DNA from: Heliopora coerulea
Lineage: Eukaryota; Cnidaria; Anthozoa; Scleralcyonacea; Helioporidae
Direction: 5' to 3'
DNA length: 64,000 nt
Assembly (NCBI GenBank): GCA_030142905.1
Contig: JASJOG010000012.1
Span: 3,295,501 to 3,359,500, forward strand
In this document: piece after piece, positions 46,201 through 55,858 of the stretch
Position numbering within the stretch: the first letter of the stretch is position 1
How the letters are laid out: each line of letters begins with the position of its first letter
Position numbers and translations under genes: made by a program
The notes under the pieces: model-generated
Told to the model about the DNA's origin: nothing
Database searches by the model: none
What the model saw: the letters and a program-made list of their open reading frames with translations, nothing else

Positions 46201-46645
46201 CAATCACTTGTGAGGCCAATATTCTGTAGCAATTCGATCATCAATCTGAGATTACTAACCAAATTGGCTCCAGACTCTCCCTTTCGCTTCCCTTCGTTCA
46301 CCAAGACCCTGCTGCACCAAGGGTATTTGAAAATCTGAGTTTCATGGACATTTAACTTAAATTGTGGTATTGTGGAGGGGGGATGCTTTTTACATATTTC
46401 GATGCTGATCAGATTTTTTTGGCGACCATTGATTGGAGGTCAACTGGAGTAAAAACACCATAACAAGGAAGCAAAAATTTTCCACGCTGTTCCTCAGTAA
46501 AAGTTGCGGGTAGGTGTATCCGATGTGGAGGATAAATGAAACAAATGGGAAATAAAATGTAAAGGACGAAAGCTCTCTAAATTGCCACATTATGAGAAGA
46601 AAACTTGAACTCTGCTCAGATATTTCAGAATCATCCTCAGAAATA
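43230..46645. other. Intergenic, no supportable gene
   Basis: Two copies of the dispersed motif at 44998-45050 and 45097-45135. No exon with matching splice sites and phase was found. Confidence 0.35.
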
Positions 46646-46650
46646 TACAT

Positions 46651-46696
46651 GAACAGAAACTTTTCATGATAAACTTTTCATGATAAGTTTCTGTTC
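46651..46696. mobile_element. Minimal copy of the GAACAGAAACTTTTCATG MITE
   Basis: A 46-bp palindrome that is just the two ends of the 11929-12045 element joined. It is flanked by CTGAGGATGATTCTGAAAT on the minus strand, the same word that follows the copy at 12 kb and that forms part of the hammerhead-like motif at 58847. Confidence 0.65.
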
Positions 46697-47047
46697 ATCT
46701 ACTCAGATATGTTTTCGTGAAACCATTTTACAGTCCGAGTTTGGTATGGGAAAAAAGATTTGCCAACTGTCAACCTCCAAAATATTGAATATATTATTTA
46801 TTATTAACTATTAAATTATATGTTATTTGTACTAATTAGTCAATATTTGGGGTAGTCAATACTTAAGATACGAAAAATGGCCTTAATGGATAGCCGTGGC
46901 CTCCTGAAAGTCGTCTTGAGGTCCAAGTTTAATGACAATCTACCTCTATACCATCATAACATGCCTAGACTTACAAAGATCATGCTTTCAAAGGGATTTG
47001 ATTATGGAAAAAGAACTTATGTTACCTAACCTATTGTAGAGTACTCG

Positions 47048-47233
47048 TCAGTTGCTAATGCTGGGTTTCGTCTTGCTTCGTTTTTGGGAGAGAGGTTCCA
47101 TCTTTAAAATAGATGGCTTTCCGACAGAAAGCGAACAGAATTTGGGACTTTCTGAAGCACAGTCCGCTATTTCTTGATAACTATGATAAACTGCCGAGTT
47201 CATGTTTTCAATACTTCGGCCAAGGCCCGAATG
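47048..47233 (-). CDS. Candidate terminal exon, unknown gene
   Basis: A GGCTCTTCAG acceptor is followed in phase 0 by 61 codons and TGA. The peptide (HSGLGRSIENMNSAVYHSYQ...) is polar, with several Ser, Tyr and Lys, like the cytoplasmic tail or C-terminus of a larger protein. No upstream exon was identified, and I do not recognise it. It may be chance. Confidence 0.25.
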   Translation of the reverse strand, partial: HSGLGRSIENMNSAVYHSYQEIADCASESPKFCSLSVGKPSILKMEPLSQKRSKTKPSISN

Positions 47234-47239
47234 CTGAAG

Positions 47240-50200
47240 AGCCAATTACGTTAATCCTAGATTGGTGAAGATGGGAGACAAAATTCCGAGCATATATTAC
47301 TATGGAATGCTGAATTTTTCTTTAATGGATATCGTCAGTGGCACAACTAGAATGTTTCTAGTGAGGGCAATTGATGTGGCCTCGGTAAATTTTAAGGGCT
47401 GACTTTCACTCCAGGTTTGAGGGAATGCCACTCAAATCTATAAATGTCATCTTGTTCATTTGCAAATATGGATATGTCTAATTTTAATGAGTTTGAACAT
47501 TACATTACTCTACAAGTTTGGATGACTCCTGAGCGTGGCCCAGTAATTTTTTCAGGGGGGCGGCCCCCCAGTAGTTGCGCGATAGGATTTTGTACAGATT
47601 TAAAAAGGTTTTATGCTTTGAGGTTTGACCTAAGGTGATCAACCAAATAATACGACACGTTGAACGACGGATTAGCTTTTAGTCCTGGAATTGAGCTAAT
47701 TGGTTTTAGTAGCACCGTCCCTGGTAAGCCATGAGACAGATTTAATTGATCTGTCTCGTAGAATTAATTTTGTGAGCCAGTAAATCTGCCGTTTTAATCA
47801 GGGCGATTATGATAAGACTTGGAACATGCCTGAGTTCAAACCATGAGACAGAATACGGGTGGTGACTGATGAACAATTGAAGTTTCTTAGTGAAAGCCGA
47901 TTTCCCCGTCAGCTTTTTGTGAGAAATGCAACCAGACTTTCTTTACCAGAAACTAGGAAACTGATATGTTTTCTTTTGAATCTACCCTAAGTTTTCATTT
48001 GAAAAGTGGAGGAAGATGTCATCGTGGCGATATGATAACTTAACCCGACTTACTAAGACGCTCGCCGGTTGTGGTAGAGGACACTGTTAGGCTCCGTATA
48101 CTCAATACCATCGGTCACCTTGGTGTACGAAATTAATTTCCAAGAGCACAGGACCAACTTACTTCACGTTTTGTCCATCATCAAAGAGAAATCAGCGTAC
48201 ATTGCAGCAAATCGCATCTTCAGTAGCTCGTTTCAAACTTTAATTACATCGTTTGAAAGTTATTAATATTTATTTTAACTTTTAGTCCAGTTCTAGGTCT
48301 TCAAAAGCTCGTATTAATCTTCTCCGTCTTCTTTTGATATTCTCTGCGTCCTTCTATGTGCAGCCATGCAGCGTGAGCGCTACAATGATCTGAAAACAAC
48401 TTTTAAGCATATAGCTGTATGATGTACTACAATTCCCGGTGGACATTTTTACCAATCTTGTTTTTGCAACGTTTTCTCGTAGACGTAATCTCTAATTGAC
48501 TTATCAGTTTGTTTTGTTCATTGTACCATTTTTCTTATTGAATTTCGATCTACGGTAATGATGTGCCAAAACTGTAAATGATTTTTGATTGACGTTATTG
48601 AAGTTTGAAACGCGGTATTGAAAATGCAATTCGCTCTAATGAACACCGATTTTGCTTTAATGATGGGCAAAAGGTGTATTCACTTGTGAATATCACAATT
48701 TCGAGTGAAGACTCTGGAGACTGAATCAACTGCATTACATGCGACAATAGAACCGAAGTACTAAAGATCAGGGCTTACACCCTGGCAAATTTTTGTCGCG
48801 GATAAGAACGCATTTGTTTTAAGTTGTACGAAGAATTACAGCATGTAACAGCCATAATGCAACTCGCTTTTAAAAATTGAAAGGTGGAGCAGACGTTGAA
48901 TTAAGTTCTATACAACTGCGACTTATTTTTGACAAATTGTACGACTGTAAGGGTTTAACATCCGACTTTGTTTTTGAATCACCGTTTACAAGTTCAGCGA
49001 GAATACCCCACCATGTAATAGGCCTCTTACAGTACTCTAGTCGCATGAGGCATATGATTTGAGTTCTTTCGCTCCCATATTTGAACATTTTAGAGAGCAA
49101 AAGACCATGCTTTCGTGTAATTGAATACAGCCCACAGTTCGTGTTTAAATCGGAAGAATAATGAATAGCACCAACTGTCCAAACCTTCTCAAGAGGATTA
49201 CTTTGCTCAAGATATTACTCGTTGAATTGAGATAAGAAGAGCCCACCCAATATTTAATCTTTTTTTCCTCATGTTTGAAGAGTTTTCAGAGTATTATCAT
49301 TTTCATTTAAGCATGAAAGGGGAAGATCAGAATTGGACCTGCTATTAATCTCATAGAGTTTTAAATCTGTCTCGTTTAAATGTCTCTGTGTCATTTAAAA
49401 ACACTGCATCTGTCCATTACGAGTACCCGCTGAATAAGTTAAATTTTGACATTCAATATATCCGGTTCGATTGTTTATCTAACTCGCACAAATTCACGCA
49501 AAACGCTTGGACCGTGTTCATACACGATGTCAGAACGAACGCCAATCGTTTATTCATTCCCAGAACAGCAGTTCAGGAAACTGAACACTATGGGGTCGAT
49601 TCAAGTTTTAGCTTAAAAAAACTTTTAATTGACTTTTGATTTTCTGCAATGCTGGTTAAAAGATGCTTGGGGACATCAAGAGAAATCTTTGACGCAACAT
49701 TTCTTTCTTTTATTCATTGATAAATATTGTTTTCAAATCTGGTTATATTTTCTTTTCTAACTTTTACACTCTCCCGTTTTCATTTCATCGAGACATTTGA
49801 GATTCTGGTGAGGCAAACACGATTCTAATGGAAAAGTAGGGATGGGGAATCTTTGCTGAAGCTATAGTGGAATTTCGCATTTTTTCGGAATATCATTGCA
49901 CATTGTCGCGGAATTATGCATAGCAGGGGAATTTCCTTCCAGTAGTTTAGATGAATCCATTCAAACAGTGTCTCCATAAAAAGTGCTATTTGATGAAAAA
50001 GTATTCACAATTAAAGGAAAGTAATTATGAGCATTTTTGGATAAACGAATTGTCTTAATTTCTCGACAGCTTAAGTTGAATGAAGTGCTAGACAAAACAA
50101 TTTGAAATGAATATCCAAATCACTTAAAGAACTGCGAAACCGAATCTTTTCTAAAGCAATCATTTGAACAAATACAGGCGTCTGCAGCTTCTCCTGCAAA

Positions 50201-51490
50201 TAAAATGCGTGTTTCGTTTCGATGTTGCTACTGAGCCCGTTCAGCGGCAGTAGCTACATTGCCTTCGCTTTACTTCCGTGGAACCTTCGTGTACTGCAGA
50301 AAAATTGTCCAATTTTAGTAGAATTCCACAAAGTTAGGGCATGTGTGTAAACGTCTATCTGAAATATACATAGTTTTGCTTTAAAATCGTGGGCTGTTCA
50401 GCCATATTCAACCAAATTTGAAATATATTTAGTTATGATACGATTAACAGGATCGATAAGAACGGTAGGTACAGCATTGTAAATAAAAAAACCCTTAAAA
50501 ATAGTACAAAAATATGTGATTCGTCTTACTATTTAAAAGTTCCGAGAGTGACGATCAACATGAAATCCGAGGTCGATTTGATGAGAACATCACATATGAC
50601 GAGGTCTCCTTTGTTGTGTCGCCAGATTAATCATTTGAATTAAAACGTTGAGAACAGCTTAAGAATAATCGAGTTGTTGGGGACCTGCCGTAAGTTTTAT
50701 CAGGAATCGCAGGTGCCAAATACATGTACACCTGCGTGATGTCCGGAAGATTGTATTTAAAAACAGAGTGTTTTGTTTTGTCTGTTATTCAATGTTTCAT
50801 CGCTGGGAACAAAATGACATGTCCGGTAGCTTGTTCCGTCTTGGGCCATTGTTCTTTATAAAATGAATGACCATATGCAAGACAAACACCCATCAGTAGA
50901 CAATCTAAATTTGATTAACCTCGTCCGGAGTAGACATCGTGTGCATATGCATCTCATCAAGTTTTCAAAAATTATCTTAAGCTGATAGCTCTTTAGCATG
51001 GAGCGTTGATTACCAGAAGTGTCCCGTGTTTATCCAGACATGCATATGTTGCGGCTTTACAAACTGAAGGACTCGTAAACATTTTCTGATAATTTGAGCG
51101 AGGTGAACATCTTCGTCTCTCAGAACTCCAAACTCGTACATGGAAACAACCTATTCATCTAATATATCCAATGCAAAAAAGACTATTTATTGAGTTTTAT
51201 ATAGACCAATTGATCAAGGTGCTATTAATGGAGAGTGCAACAAGCATTTGAAAATGAAATAATTTTTCATACAATTCAGATTTCACGTGAAGATAACACC
51301 GAAAGTTAACGTGTTTGTTGAACCGTTTCATGATTTATCCCGAATAAATCTTGCATTAAAGATCTTTTGTGAACTTATTAAATTATATCAATGAAAGATT
51401 CAAATGATTTAATGAGCTGGTAATGAATTAAAACAATGTTAGGTCATTAGCAGTTTACCAGGTGTGAGATATCTTGCGACAGGCTTGATG
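47240..51490. other. Intergenic, no supportable gene
   Basis: Short open stretches at 47870-47995 and 48877-49062 (plus strand) have protein-like composition but no convincing splice partners. No repeats of note. Confidence 0.3.
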
Positions 51491-51504
51491 TTTTTGAAAT
51501 ACAC

Positions 51505-51600
51505 AACAAACAGCCCCCGTTAATCACACTAGCGGCCTGGGCCTGGCCTGACCCTGACCTGGGCGAAGAGCTTTGATAGCGTGAACGGATTTCATCTGGT
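51505..51600. repeat. GGCCTGG-rich element with CACACTA/TAGCGTGAA ends
   Basis: TAATCACACTA at the left and TAGCGTGAA at the right flank a GGGCCTGGCCTGACC core. A related palindrome sits at 54458-54537, so the two lie outside the two ends of the Harbinger-like element. Confidence 0.4.
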
Positions 51601-52127
51601 CCTTGCTTGGCCACCCTCAAATTACAGTAACAATACGCGCTAAAGCTAAACAGTAATAAGCTTTTAAGGTAATGATATATTGAGGGAAATTTATTGCATG
51701 TTGTGACTTCATTAAACCACAACAACAATAGTTAAAACCTGGTGAAAATTTATCAAAACTTCTTTAGATTCGGTTGTTCGTCTAATTGCTAATTTTTCTA
51801 ATTGAAATAAGGTCGAAATATAAAGCCTAGTTTCCATATAGTTGTAATTGTTGTAATTCCATCGGCGATAATCGGCGACGGAATTACAACATTTTAGTTT
51901 CCATATCGTTGTAATTGTTGTAATTCGTCGCCGATTTCCCGTTAGTTCACAGGACTTCTCGGTCGAACAATCGCCGATTTCTGTCGAAACTGCGCATGCG
52001 GATGTACAGTTTACATGGCGTCTGGAAAGGCAGTTCTGTAGTAAGTCCATTTCTATAACAAACAGAGGGCAATAACCAGGCATTTGTTTCAACCACGCTA
52101 CATTTACACAACAAACATTTAGAGCAA

Positions 52128-52325
52128 TTACCTTGAAAACTGGGTGCGGATACTATTATATCTCGCCATGACTTTCGAAACATCCATTTTTGAAGACTCG
52201 GCAATGGCTCGCCAAGAATTGGCCTTGTTTTTGTCGCGGAAATCAACTGAAGACCGCTTATATACAGCAGGATAGTTTCTAACAATGTCCATGAACTCTT
52301 CGTCACTGATGTTTGAGTCGCCCAT
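52128..52325 (-). CDS. MADF-domain exon of the DNA transposon (partial)
   Basis: ATG at 52325 opens a 65-residue frame: MGDSNISDEEFMDIVRNYPA, then VYKRSSVDFRDKNKANSW, AIAESSKM and VMARYNSIRTQFSR. This is the N-terminal two helices of a MADF/Myb-SANT-like domain (family: [IV]-x-x-[YH]-P-x-[LV]-Y...Y-x-[DN]-[RK]...W-x-x-[IV]-A...R-[WY]-x-x-[LI]-R). The frame ends at TTTTCAAG|GTAATT, a plausible donor. The following exon is not recognised. Confidence 0.6.
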   Translation of the reverse strand: MGDSNISDEEFMDIVRNYPAVYKRSSVDFRDKNKANSWRAIAESSKMDVSKVMARYNSIRTQFSR

Positions 52326-52351
52326 TTTTATCTCGAGTCGTTTAGATCGTC

Positions 52352-53949
52352 TTTTAATAATAATAATAATAATAATCTTTTAACAGGGTACGTTCATCAC
52401 AATAGTGGTTTTCAGAACGGCCCTGTAAAGAAATAAAAATAAAAACTACAAAATAAAGTAACAAGGAAAATAAAACACCAGAGATAAAATACAGAATAAG
52501 ACTTGAATAAAACTAGAATAAAAATACAATAAATATCAAAAACGCTATATCAACCGAATATACAGAATATTATAAGGAAAGATCAACTTTCTTTTTAAAT
52601 AATAAAATCGATTTAGTTTTCTGTGTATCAGAAGTAAGATTATTAAAATCATTTGCTGCATGGTATGATTATTTCTGTTTTCCCCAATTTGTTTTGGCAG
52701 CGGGAAGATGCAGATTATCACGCTGACGAGTATTATAACTATGAATATCAGTATTATGTTTAAGATCAAGACTAAAATCAACAATTTGATTCAAGCATTT
52801 GAAGATAAAAACACATCGGTGCAAAAGTCGTCTTTGATCTAAACGTTTCCATTTTAATGTCTCAAGGGCTGCTGTAGCCGAAGAATATTTTTCTTTATCC
52901 AAAATGATTTTCGCTGCCTTGTTTTGTTGGACTTGAAGATCGTTCATTAATTTAGCATTATTTTTATCACCCCAAATATTGTCACCATAGTCAAAAATTG
53001 GGAGAATCATGGAGTGATAAAATGTCAACCGAGCGTGTAATGGCAGAAGAGTCTTTATTCTTCGAAGAAGTCCAAGTCGCTGGTTTGTCTTGCTCATGAT
53101 ATTTTTAATGTGATCACCCCACGACAAGTTTTCACAAAGTGTTACACCCAAGTATTTGAATGAACTAGCTCCTTCAAGGGACTGTTCATTAACTAGAATA
53201 GAGACAGGACCTATCGACTTTAGACGACACTTGCTTCCAAATAGAAGGAATTTCGATTTAGAGCAATTCAGGGTAAGCAGATTTAGCTGTAACCAATGCG
53301 AAACAGATGTTATATCCTTATTGAGGTAGGTCTCGACGTCCTGGGCCGATTTAGCAGAATAATAAATTAAAGTATCATCAGCATAAAGGATGATTTTACA
53401 GTACCTAAGACATTGACGTAAGTCGTTGACGTAGATAACGAATAATAGAGGCCCAAGTATACTACCTTGGGGTAGCCCAACTGTGATAGGCTTTGGACTT
53501 GAGAGACAAGTTCCAATTAAGGTAACCTGTTCGCGAGCAAAGAGATAAGACTTAAACCAATTCATAGAATTATTATCTAAACCCAGAGAATGCAGTTTCT
53601 TGAGCAGTAGGTGGTGGTCGACTGTGTCGAAAGCCTTGCTGAGATCGAGAAACGCAGCACCTGTAATGACTCCATTATCCATATTATCTAAGATGTTATC
53701 AGTCAAATGAGCCAAAGCCAGCTCAGTTGAAAGGTTTGGATGAAAGCCAAACTGTTCGGCAGCTAGCAAGTTGTTCTCTTTCAAGAAAGTATACAGCTGA
53801 ACGTGAACGGCTTTCTCGATGATCTTACTTAGAATTGGTAAAACTGTTACTGGTCTGTAATTACTTGCACTAGTCCTGTCACCAGATTTAAAAATTTGAA
53901 CTATCTTTCCCTTTTTCCATATGGTCGGAAATACCGCCGAGGACAGTGA
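52352..53949 (-). mobile_element. Non-LTR retrotransposon, 5'-truncated
   Basis: Minus-strand element whose 3' end is an (ATT)n tail (plus strand TAATAATAA at 52352-52373), as in CR1/jockey-group elements. It has a reverse transcriptase but no endonuclease, so about half or more of the element is missing at its 5' end. It is inserted in the Harbinger-like element just past the MADF start codon. Confidence 0.8.
52669..53784 (-). CDS. Reverse transcriptase of the non-LTR retrotransposon (partial)
   Basis: A 371-residue frame, open further upstream to about 53949 (adding FPTIWKKGKIVQIFKSGDR and YRPVTVLPILSKIIEK, RT motifs 0-1). Visible motifs: FLDLSKAFDTVDH (motif A, catalytic Asp), GLPQGSILGPLLF (B), ILYADDTLIY (C, catalytic YADD), SKSKFLLFG (D) and YLGVTL (E), then a C-terminal region of CR1/jockey type. 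Catalytic residues are intact, but the loss of the 5' part makes it non-autonomous. An in-frame stop marks the upstream break. Confidence 0.9.
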   Translation of the reverse strand: MKENNLLAAEQFGFHPNLSTELALAHLTDNILDNMDNGVITGAAFLDLSKAFDTVDHHLLLKKLHSLGLDNNSMNWFKSYLFAREQVTLIGTCLSSPKPITVGLPQGSILGPLLFVIYVNDLRQCLRYCKIILYADDTLIYYSAKSAQDVETYLNKDITSVSHWLQLNLLTLNCSKSKFLLFGSKCRLKSIGPVSILVNEQSLEGASSFKYLGVTLCENLSWGDHIKNIMSKTNQRLGLLRRIKTLLPLHARLTFYHSMILPIFDYGDNIWGDKNNAKLMNDLQVQQNKAAKIILDKEKYSSATAALETLKWKRLDQRRLLHRCVFIFKCLNQIVDFSLDLKHNTDIHSYNTRQRDNLHLPAAKTNWGKQK

Positions 53950-54457
53950 TTGTCAGCCTTCTGCACGAAATTCTAGTTTAAGGTTTCTCTTTGGAAATGG
54001 AATCAATCCACGCGAGTCTCGTGATTGCGATACTTTACTATGGCAACAGAAGATGTGCTATGATTGGCTACTCATGTCACGTGCCGTCTTTTCATCAGCG
54101 ACTGTCGGCGACTGTTGTAGAAAGCGTTTCCATTAAATTTGACCGCATCGGCGACTGTTGTAATTGTTGTAGAATTTGAACTCTATTCAACTTCTACAAC
54201 AGTCCCCGATTCATCTCCGATTGGATTACAACAATTACAACACACGTTTCCATATAGTTGTAATTGTTGTAAGGGCTCATCGCCAATTATCGCCGATGGA
54301 ATTACAACAATTACAACTATATGGAAATTAGGCTTTAACGTTTTCATTCGTCTTGTTTTTAATTAACTCTTAAGTCTTCAAGACGTTTTTCGGAATTTGA
54401 TGCTTGCTCTATTTCTAGGTTAAATTGAGCTGTTCAGTTTCTATGGCCTCAAAATAT

Positions 54458-54537
54458 AGTGTGAATGGATCCACTTTTACCAAGGCCTGGCCTAGGCCAG
54501 GCCTCGGACAGGCCTAGGTTGATAGTGTGAATACTAG
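54458..54537. repeat. GGCCTAGGCC palindrome element
   Basis: TAGTGTGAA at the left and AGTGTGAAT at the right surround AAGGCCTGGCCTAGGCCAGG, a near-perfect palindrome; compare 51505-51600. Confidence 0.45.
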
Positions 54538-54976
54538 TAATGGTAACTCCGGGTAGCGAAATCATTTTATTAGAGATTCCACATTTCGACTAGGTTTTAG
54601 TCGTGATACCAATTTCGATTTTTTGTTTATTCGACATAGATGTTTGCTGTTGGAAGGGCACAATCATATTCTAGAGACGGATCTGAATCCCTCTTCCTTG
54701 ATATCAATCGTGGATTTCGAATCTTATTGAGTCGAACAGTTGTTAAACGATCACCTACGTTGAATAGTTTCCCACTTATGAGTCACGAATAGCAGCTTAA
54801 TCAAGGTTTCACGCTAATACGTAACCTTAATCCCTCATAGTTCTTTGCGTGGGCAAAAAACGTAACCAACACACATACGAGTTTAGTGAGGTTAATATTG
54901 ATTTTCCTGGGAAATAAGTTGGCGAACTTATCCATATAGTCTGACATAAAACTAATTCCACACATGTATCATTTTA

Positions 54977-55237
54977 ATGCGCAACATTCATTACATTGAT
55001 CCAGAATATGAAGCATATTACAGCTACTGCCGGCGCAGGAAGAATAAGGAATTATGTCTACCAAAGCGAACCAGACCACATCATACTAACGGTATCTTTA
55101 AGGCTGAATCTGGGCAGTATAAATGTTTTGAATGTCTCACCGGCTACACAAATCGATGCTCTCCATGTTCGTCTAGGTCTTTGAAATATTTTCTCAGAAC
55201 TGGTGAGAAACAAACGTTTGTATGCCGTCTGTCATAA
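54977..55237 (+). CDS. Candidate Cys-rich small ORF or exon, unknown
   Basis: An 86-codon frame with Cys-rich peptide (YKCFECLTGYTNRCSPCSS near its middle) lies 500 bp upstream of the SEA gene's first visible exon. A GTGAGA donor after AGAACTG (55201) would leave phase 1, the phase that gene's next exon needs, so it could be an upstream exon. No domain is recognised. Confidence 0.25.
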   Translation: MRNIHYIDPEYEAYYSYCRRRKNKELCLPKRTRPHHTNGIFKAESGQYKCFECLTGYTNRCSPCSSRSLKYFLRTGEKQTFVCRLS

Positions 55238-55403
55238 CTCAGCTTGCATGTGCATATTTTTATCTACAACATTTATTCATAAACGGTCTATTCAAAGCGA
55301 TCAAAAAAAGTTGCATCCTGTACCAGGTACTGTGTTCTTACAAGCCAACGATGAATTAAAAAATATCATGCATAAATATAGTTCTGCTTTTACTGGAAAG
55401 ACA

Positions 55404-55445
55404 GAGAGAGAAGGACAGAGAGACAGAGACAGAGACAGAGACAGA
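55404..55445. repeat. (GACAGA)n microsatellite
   Basis: Short AGAGACAGAGAC run. Confidence 0.8.
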
Positions 55446-55742
55446 ACGTTTAGAGAGAGAGCGCGTTTATATCGACGTATCTTTCTACTTCTGAACTTAC
55501 ATTTTGATTCATATATTAGAATCTTAAAAACAGTTAATCCGCGACACGTAAACATGTCTCAAATTATCAAATAGTTTTCTATCTGATATAATAACTTCTG
55601 GACTGTGCATGTTACGAACTCCGTAAGGCTTATTAAAAGTAGAGATAGTGAAGACGATTACAAAGAGGCTTTTGGGTGGTGATGCTGCAACAGAATTTTT
55701 TTCTCTTCAAAATATTCATGTATAATCATTACGTGTTCGTAG

Positions 55743-55858
55743 ATATTTTCCTAAAAGGAATGATCATCGTGAAGATTAAAACAGTGTCTTACATACGAGA
55801 ATTATCTTACCCGGAACGTAATCTCACAAAGAGGCTTGTGGCGTTGTGTGAAAAAGAG
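55743..55858 (+). CDS. SEA domain 1, first exon
   Basis: Acceptor GTTCGTAG, phase 1 in; donor GTAAGT, phase 0 out. It encodes [20 protein letters not shown] then [18 protein letters not shown], the first strand and helix of a SEA domain (F-x-G-x-[IL]-x-[IV]...Y...L...S-x-x-[FL]...[VL]). A weaker acceptor 15 nt downstream would also keep the frame. Confidence 0.65.

Larger units (their letters stand above)
51825..54333 (-). mobile_element. Harbinger-like DNA transposon remnant, split by a retrotransposon
   Basis: Both ends carry the same inverted sequence, TTTCCATATAGTTGTAATTG then TTGTAATTCCATCGGCGATA, and further GTTGTAATTGTTGTA blocks occur inside each end. The interior on the minus strand has a MADF-domain exon, a hallmark of the accessory DNA-binding ORF of PIF/Harbinger elements. 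No transposase was found; 1.6 kb of the centre is a later non-LTR insertion. Target duplication unclear. Confidence 0.65.

Noticed and set aside
47870..47998. Coding-like plus frame (TDEQLKFLSESRFPRQLF...)
   Set aside because: 47 codons, no start and no partner exon with matching phase.
48870..49100. Overlapping open frames on both strands
   Set aside because: Neither has splice partners or a recognisable domain; mutual overlap suggests chance.
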